From F23-D06 sp947167635 (GTDB lineage Bacteria > Bacteroidota > Bacteroidia > Bacteroidales > WCHB1-69): a stretch of 16,395 bases of DNA. The stretch is from assembly GCA_947167635.1 (NCBI GenBank), contig CAMVIT010000056.1:1-16395 (forward strand), read 5' to 3'. A program made the translations under genes and the position numbers. Below the pieces are notes generated by a model. It was given only the letters and a program-made list of their open reading frames with translations, had not been told where the DNA came from and ran no database searches. Positions 13,440 through 16,395 of this stretch are shown here, one piece after another (positions within the stretch are counted from its first letter, which is position 1; each line of letters begins with the position of its first letter).

Positions 13440-13493
13440 ATGTCTGGATTACCGGCAATGAATATCAAGGATTTGGAAAATGATACGATATGA
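13440..13493 (+). CDS. Possible 17-codon leader ORF overlapping the catA start
   Basis: Encodes MSGLPAMNIKDLENDTI; its TGA overlaps the ATG at 13490 as ATGA, which allows translational coupling. Resistance acetyltransferase genes in other bacteria can be controlled by leader peptides, but no stem-loop attenuator was identified. It may be chance. Confidence 0.25.
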   Translation: MSGLPAMNIKDLENDTI

Positions 13494-13779
13494 AACAAGA
13501 AATCAACCCTCAAGACTCGCCGCGCGGATTTGCTTTCGAGCTGTGGAAGACGGCTGGAATGCCGAAGGTGACGATTTTCAAAACCTTCGATATCACCCGA
13601 GTGTCTATTCCGAACTGTTCACCAATCCTTTCTTGGCTTGGGGCAAATACCGCCGAGGGTTCTTCAAAACGACGTTGCCCATCTCGTTCCAGTTCCACCA
13701 CGCCCAAATGGATGGTTTCGAGGCGGCGCGCTTCCTCAACGGGCTGCAGGAAACCATTAATGGACTCACAATAGGATAA
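13490..13779 (+). pseudogene. Type A chloramphenicol O-acetyltransferase (CatA-like) pseudogene, internal deletion and frame change
   Basis: The start is the usual CatA N-terminus: MKQEINPQDSPRGFAFELWK, then VTIFKTFDIT (to about residue 37). In the next reading frame from about 13580 comes the family's C-terminus: HPSVYSELFTNPFLAWGKY, ISFQFHHAQMDGFEAARFLN, GLQETINGL. The catalytic HHxxxDG motif (HHAQMDG) is therefore present but out of frame with the start. Normal CatA proteins are about 210-220 residues, so roughly 120 residues of the middle are missing. The break lies near 13570-13590. The gene should be non-functional. Its tail is duplicated at 11701-11736. Confidence 0.78.
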
Positions 13780-13795
13780 ACGACTCTTTCGTTTT
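13778..13795. terminator. Small hairpin between the convergent catA remnant and MATE genes
   Basis: AAACGA (13778-13783), loop CTCTT, TCGTTT (13789-13794), followed by one more T. It lies between two convergent genes and could end transcription from both sides, but the stem is short. Confidence 0.3.
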
Positions 13796-13815
13796 GTAGC
13801 TCATCACAGTTACCG

Positions 13816-15183
13816 TTACATGTAATGATACCTCTCTCGGTGTTTGTAGATCATGGCGATTGACAGCGACAACGACAACACTTCGGCGCAGATAATGGAG
13901 AACCAGATGCCGTTCACACCGAAGATAGCCGGCAGGATGAACACCGCGGAGGTCTCAAACACCAGAGTCCGCACCGTGGAGATGACGGCGGAGACGAGTC
14001 CGTTGTTCAAAGCGGTAAAGAGCGAGGAAGCGTAAAAGTTGAACCCCACCAGGAGATACGAGAGGCCGTAGATGCGGAACGCCCTGCAGGTGAGGGCGTA
14101 AAGTTCCGGGTCGTAGCCCACGAAAACCTTAGTGAGCCAAGGCACCGTCAGTTCCAACAAAAGCGTTTGCAACACCCCTAACACAGCGATGATTTTCATG
14201 CTGCGTTGGAACACATTGCGCAGTTCCGAATGGTTCTGCGCCCCATAGTTGTAACTCACGATGGGCGCGGTACCCATGGCGTAGCCGAGGAAAACTCCGA
14301 AGAAGATGAACTGCACATACATGATGACACCGTAAGCCGCCACTCCGTTCTCGCCGATATATTTCATCAACTGGAAGTTGTAGCATATCGCAAGGATGCT
14401 TCCTGAAACGCTGGCAAAAAATTCGCTGATGCCATTGGTAACCGACTGCAGTAGCGCCTTGCCGTCAAAAACCGGACGGACAAAATGCAGCATCGTCTTA
14501 TTGGGGAAAACGAAAAAGAGCAATGGCCCCACACCGCCCACCACCGAAGCGAGGAAGGTGGCCCACGCCGCGCCGCTCAGACCTAAGCCGAAAACCACGA
14601 TGAAAAGGTAATCCATAAGGATGTTAAGCAGGCCGGAGATCACCGTGAAGGCAAAACCCAACTGAGGTCGCTCGGCGGTCACCATAAAGGATTGGAACAT
14701 CATCTCCAGAATGAAAAACGGCAGTGCCAGCAACATGATACGGCCATAGAGCAGACAGCTGTCCATCATGGCGGCATCGGCACCGAGGAGACGGGCGATG
14801 GGCTCCAGAAACAACATGCCGAGTAGTCCGAACAAAGCACCAGAGCCAAAGCAGACCACTATGAGCATGGAAAAGATGCGGTTGGCTTTGGGATGGTCGC
14901 CCTCGCCGAGGGTCTTGGCCACCAACGCGCTGCCGCCCGTGCCCAACATCGAACCCACCACACCAATCAGGTACAGAAATGGCATCATCAGGTTGACGGC
15001 GGCAAAGGGTGTTTTGCCCACGAAGTTGGAGACAAACACGCCGTCCACCACGCTGTAGAAGGAGGTGAAAATCATCGTGGCGATGGAGGGCAGCGTGAAG
15101 CGCATCAACTTGCGGTAACCGAAATGGTCGGAGAGTTGTATCGGTTGACTATGATTTACTAACTTGTGGAATCGCACATTCAT
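13816..15183 (-). CDS. MATE family multidrug/Na+ antiporter
   Basis: A 455-residue inner-membrane protein with about 12 hydrophobic segments. Typical MATE features are LPSIATMIFTSFYSVVDGVF near the N-terminus (substrate-pathway helix 1), GTGGSALVAKTLGEGD in the first half, and the matching AMGTAPIVSYNYGAQN in the second half. Length is normal (440-460). MATE pumps export drugs or metabolites in exchange for Na+ or H+. The ATG at 15183 is chosen over a TTG at 15195 in the same frame. A minus-strand promoter at 15308-15341 could drive it, with a long leader crossing a dead gene fragment. Confidence 0.9.
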   Translation of the reverse strand: MNVRFHKLVNHSQPIQLSDHFGYRKLMRFTLPSIATMIFTSFYSVVDGVFVSNFVGKTPFAAVNLMMPFLYLIGVVGSMLGTGGSALVAKTLGEGDHPKANRIFSMLIVVCFGSGALFGLLGMLFLEPIARLLGADAAMMDSCLLYGRIMLLALPFFILEMMFQSFMVTAERPQLGFAFTVISGLLNILMDYLFIVVFGLGLSGAAWATFLASVVGGVGPLLFFVFPNKTMLHFVRPVFDGKALLQSVTNGISEFFASVSGSILAICYNFQLMKYIGENGVAAYGVIMYVQFIFFGVFLGYAMGTAPIVSYNYGAQNHSELRNVFQRSMKIIAVLGVLQTLLLELTVPWLTKVFVGYDPELYALTCRAFRIYGLSYLLVGFNFYASSLFTALNNGLVSAVISTVRTLVFETSAVFILPAIFGVNGIWFSIICAEVLSLSLSIAMIYKHRERYHYM

Positions 15184-15191
15184 TTTAACAA

Positions 15192-15362
15192 TCAAAAATT
15201 ATAACCAGCCCCAAAACACACCCCTATTTTGTTGTTCAGGCTGTTCCAATGAACATTGGCCATCAACGGCCCGAACTTTGTTTTATACCCGAATTGGATT
15301 GCCGCTGCAAAAATAGCGTTTTGTTCTTTTAACATCGCAAAAGAAAAAGATTGATTGAATTG
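15192..15362 (-). pseudogene. C-terminal remnant of an outer-membrane beta-barrel protein (patatin/BamA-type tail)
   Basis: This gap on the minus strand is open for 57 codons, in the same frame as the stop of the acetyltransferase gene, and ends with a stop 9 bases before the MATE start. From an ATG at 15335 it reads MLKEQNAIFAAAIQFGYKTK, then FGPLMANVHWN, SLNNKIGVCF and GAGYNF. The alternating residues, the (G)YKTKFGPL turn and the terminal GxGYNF aromatic signal match the last strands of Bacteroidetes beta-barrels such as the BamA-like barrel of patatin-like proteins. The rest of such a gene is missing, so this is probably a deletion remnant. I have not aligned it. Confidence 0.5.
15308..15341 (-). 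promoter_or_regulatory. Promoter for the MATE gene: TTTG, 22-base spacer, TATTTTTG
   Basis: On the minus strand TTTG (15338-15341) is followed by 22 bases and TATTTTTG (15308-15315), then C. The spacer is one base longer than the usual 19-21. It lies inside the beta-barrel remnant and about 125 bases before the MATE ATG. Confidence 0.45.
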
Positions 15363-15917
15363 TTAATGGGTACCATTCTCAGCCATTATTTTCTGAAAAC
15401 GGAACATCCCATCGCTGTCGGGGCCTCCGCTATCAGGATCGTTCGCATCGGGGTGATGGTTGTTGAAATATTCCACGATGTGGAAACCACAGCGGTTGAC
15501 ATAGAAGTGGATGTTTCGCTTCTCGAAATAGGGTGTGTGGGTCTCCCAGACCGTCACTTCGGGATGCAATTGTTCGATAAGGCACCAGGTGGAATAACCG
15601 ATGCCCTTGCTGTGAACCTCGGGGTTGACAAACAGCAGCTCCAATTCGCCACATTCGCCTTCCAAGCTGATAACGGCGCCGCCAACTTTCTCCCCGTCGA
15701 GGAGAATGCGGTAGGCTTCGGCATTCTCGCCATCAATGGAGGCTTCGATGGTGGCTCGGGAAATGATTTCCCCGTCCTCTTCAAAATGATTGTCACGGAG
15801 ACCGAACTCCTCGGTGGCTCCGTACTTGAACGCCCGCTGGTTGTCGAGGATGAACTGATCGCGGTCGTCGGCTAGCAGCGGCAAGAGGGTTACATTGTCG
15901 TTGAATATGGCTTTCAT
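15363..15917 (-). CDS. GNAT family N-acetyltransferase
   Basis: A 184-residue cytosolic protein. LELLFVNPEVHSKGIGYSTW (residues 92-111) is motif A of the GNAT fold, with SKGIGY as the pyrophosphate-binding loop for acetyl-CoA. NIHFYVNRCGFHIVEYF (135-151) is the conserved C-terminal strand-helix-strand (motif B). The acceptor substrate is unknown. The start overlaps the stop of the upstream RND pump gene by 4 bases (ATGA), so it is translationally coupled to it, an unusual pairing for an efflux pump. Confidence 0.85.
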   Translation of the reverse strand: MKAIFNDNVTLLPLLADDRDQFILDNQRAFKYGATEEFGLRDNHFEEDGEIISRATIEASIDGENAEAYRILLDGEKVGGAVISLEGECGELELLFVNPEVHSKGIGYSTWCLIEQLHPEVTVWETHTPYFEKRNIHFYVNRCGFHIVEYFNNHHPDANDPDSGGPDSDGMFRFQKIMAENGTH

Positions 15918-16395
15918 TGATGTGATCTGTTTTTACCGATTCTTTCTTGAATTTTCTGAAACACGACAAACAACACCGGCACGGTGAGCAGCAAACCGAG
16001 CGTGCCGAACAGCATTCCGCCCACGACACAAACTCCGATAGTGCGACTGCCGTTGGCGCCCACGCCAGAGGCGAACATCAGGGGAAGCATACCGATAATC
16101 ATCGTCAGCGAGGTCATCAGGATAGGACGCAGACGCACTTTGGCACTGCTGAGCGCCGCATCGGCGAGCGACATCCCCTCCCTGCGTGCCTGCGAGGCGT
16201 ACTCGGTGAGCAGGATGGCCGTCTTTGACAGCAGACCCACCAGCATCACCATCCCGATCTGCATGTAGATGTTGTTCTCCACGCCGAACAGCTTGGCGAA
16301 CAGCAAACTGCCCGCCAGACCGAAAGGCACCGACAACATCACCGCCAGCGGGATGAAGAGGCTTTCATAGAGGGCCACCATCACGAGATAGGCGA
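15914..16395 (-). CDS. RND family efflux pump permease (AcrB-like), C-terminal end, cut by the window edge
   Basis: The frame is open from the window edge and begins AYLVMVALYESLFIPLAVML, which corresponds to the last membrane domain of AcrB-type pumps. VPFGLAGSLL, NIYMQIGMVMLVGLLSKTAILL, EYASQARREGMSLADAAL, KVRLRPILMTSLTMIIGMLP and SRTIGVCVVGGMLFGTLGLL are the standard RND C-terminal helices and loops in order. These pumps sit in the inner membrane and, with a periplasmic adaptor and an outer-membrane channel, export drugs using proton motive force. About 160 of more than 1,000 residues are visible. The adaptor and channel genes, if linked, lie outside the window. Confidence 0.92.
   Translation of the reverse strand, partial: AYLVMVALYESLFIPLAVMLSVPFGLAGSLLFAKLFGVENNIYMQIGMVMLVGLLSKTAILLTEYASQARREGMSLADAALSSAKVRLRPILMTSLTMIIGMLPLMFASGVGANGSRTIGVCVVGGMLFGTLGLLLTVPVLFVVFQKIQERIGKNRSHQ

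Noticed and set aside
11701..13768. Direct repeats read as attL/attR of an integrated element
   Set aside because: No integrase lies between them and the differences between copies are synonymous codon changes, which fits paralogous gene ends better.
1..16395. CRISPR array, tRNA, rRNA or riboswitch
   Set aside because: No regularly spaced repeats, cloverleaf-like sequence or known riboswitch core was noticed by eye; a covariance-model search was not possible.

Overview
The window looks like chromosomal DNA of a T9SS-encoding member of the Bacteroidales. The evidence is a surface protein with a type IX secretion C-terminal domain, Bacteroidetes-type promoters (a -7 element TAnnTTTG, here nearly always TATTTTTGC, just before genes), weak Shine-Dalgarno sites, and gene families typical of gut or rumen Bacteroidales. 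No rRNA, tRNA, CRISPR array, transposase or integrase gene was seen.

Layout. (1) 1-1816, minus strand: the N-terminal part of a ZIP metal transporter, then two class I SAM methyltransferases, one of them membrane-anchored. (2) 2118-4649, plus strand: a large secreted modular protein with a T9SS sorting domain, closed by a hairpin that overlaps the promoter of the next gene. (3) 4757-10084: an ADP-ribosylation and toxin-antitoxin block. It holds a class M sirtuin (SirTM-like), a YafQ/antitoxin pair on the minus strand, an AbiEi antitoxin followed by an AbiEii-like toxin gene that has lost its nucleotidyltransferase core, a zinc-type macrodomain protein-ADP-ribose hydrolase, and a HipB/HipA pair. 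SirTM and zinc macrodomains are normally operon partners (writer and eraser); here toxin-antitoxin genes lie between them. (4) 10119-11674: a cysteine-rich DUF5714-type protein and a membrane-anchored protein with an HEALH metallopeptidase motif. (5) 11698-13779: gene debris and an accessory gene. It holds a remnant of a CatA 3' end, a nested inverted-repeat element of about 200 bp, an HTH-Panacea (SocA/DUF4065) antitoxin-like gene with no recognisable toxin, and a CatA pseudogene with an internal deletion. (6) 13816-16395, minus strand: a MATE exporter, the C-terminal remnant of an outer-membrane beta-barrel gene, a GNAT acetyltransferase, and the C-terminal end of an RND efflux pump.

The most notable system is the SirTM/macrodomain pair. 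The sirtuin has the class M signature (Gln where classical sirtuins have the catalytic His). The macrodomain gene carries a 7-bp tandem repeat in its interdomain linker, where a copy-number change would shift the frame. No GcvH-L or LplA-type partner gene is visible in the window. Starts were chosen from protein families and promoter positions, and several are shorter than the longest possible ORF.
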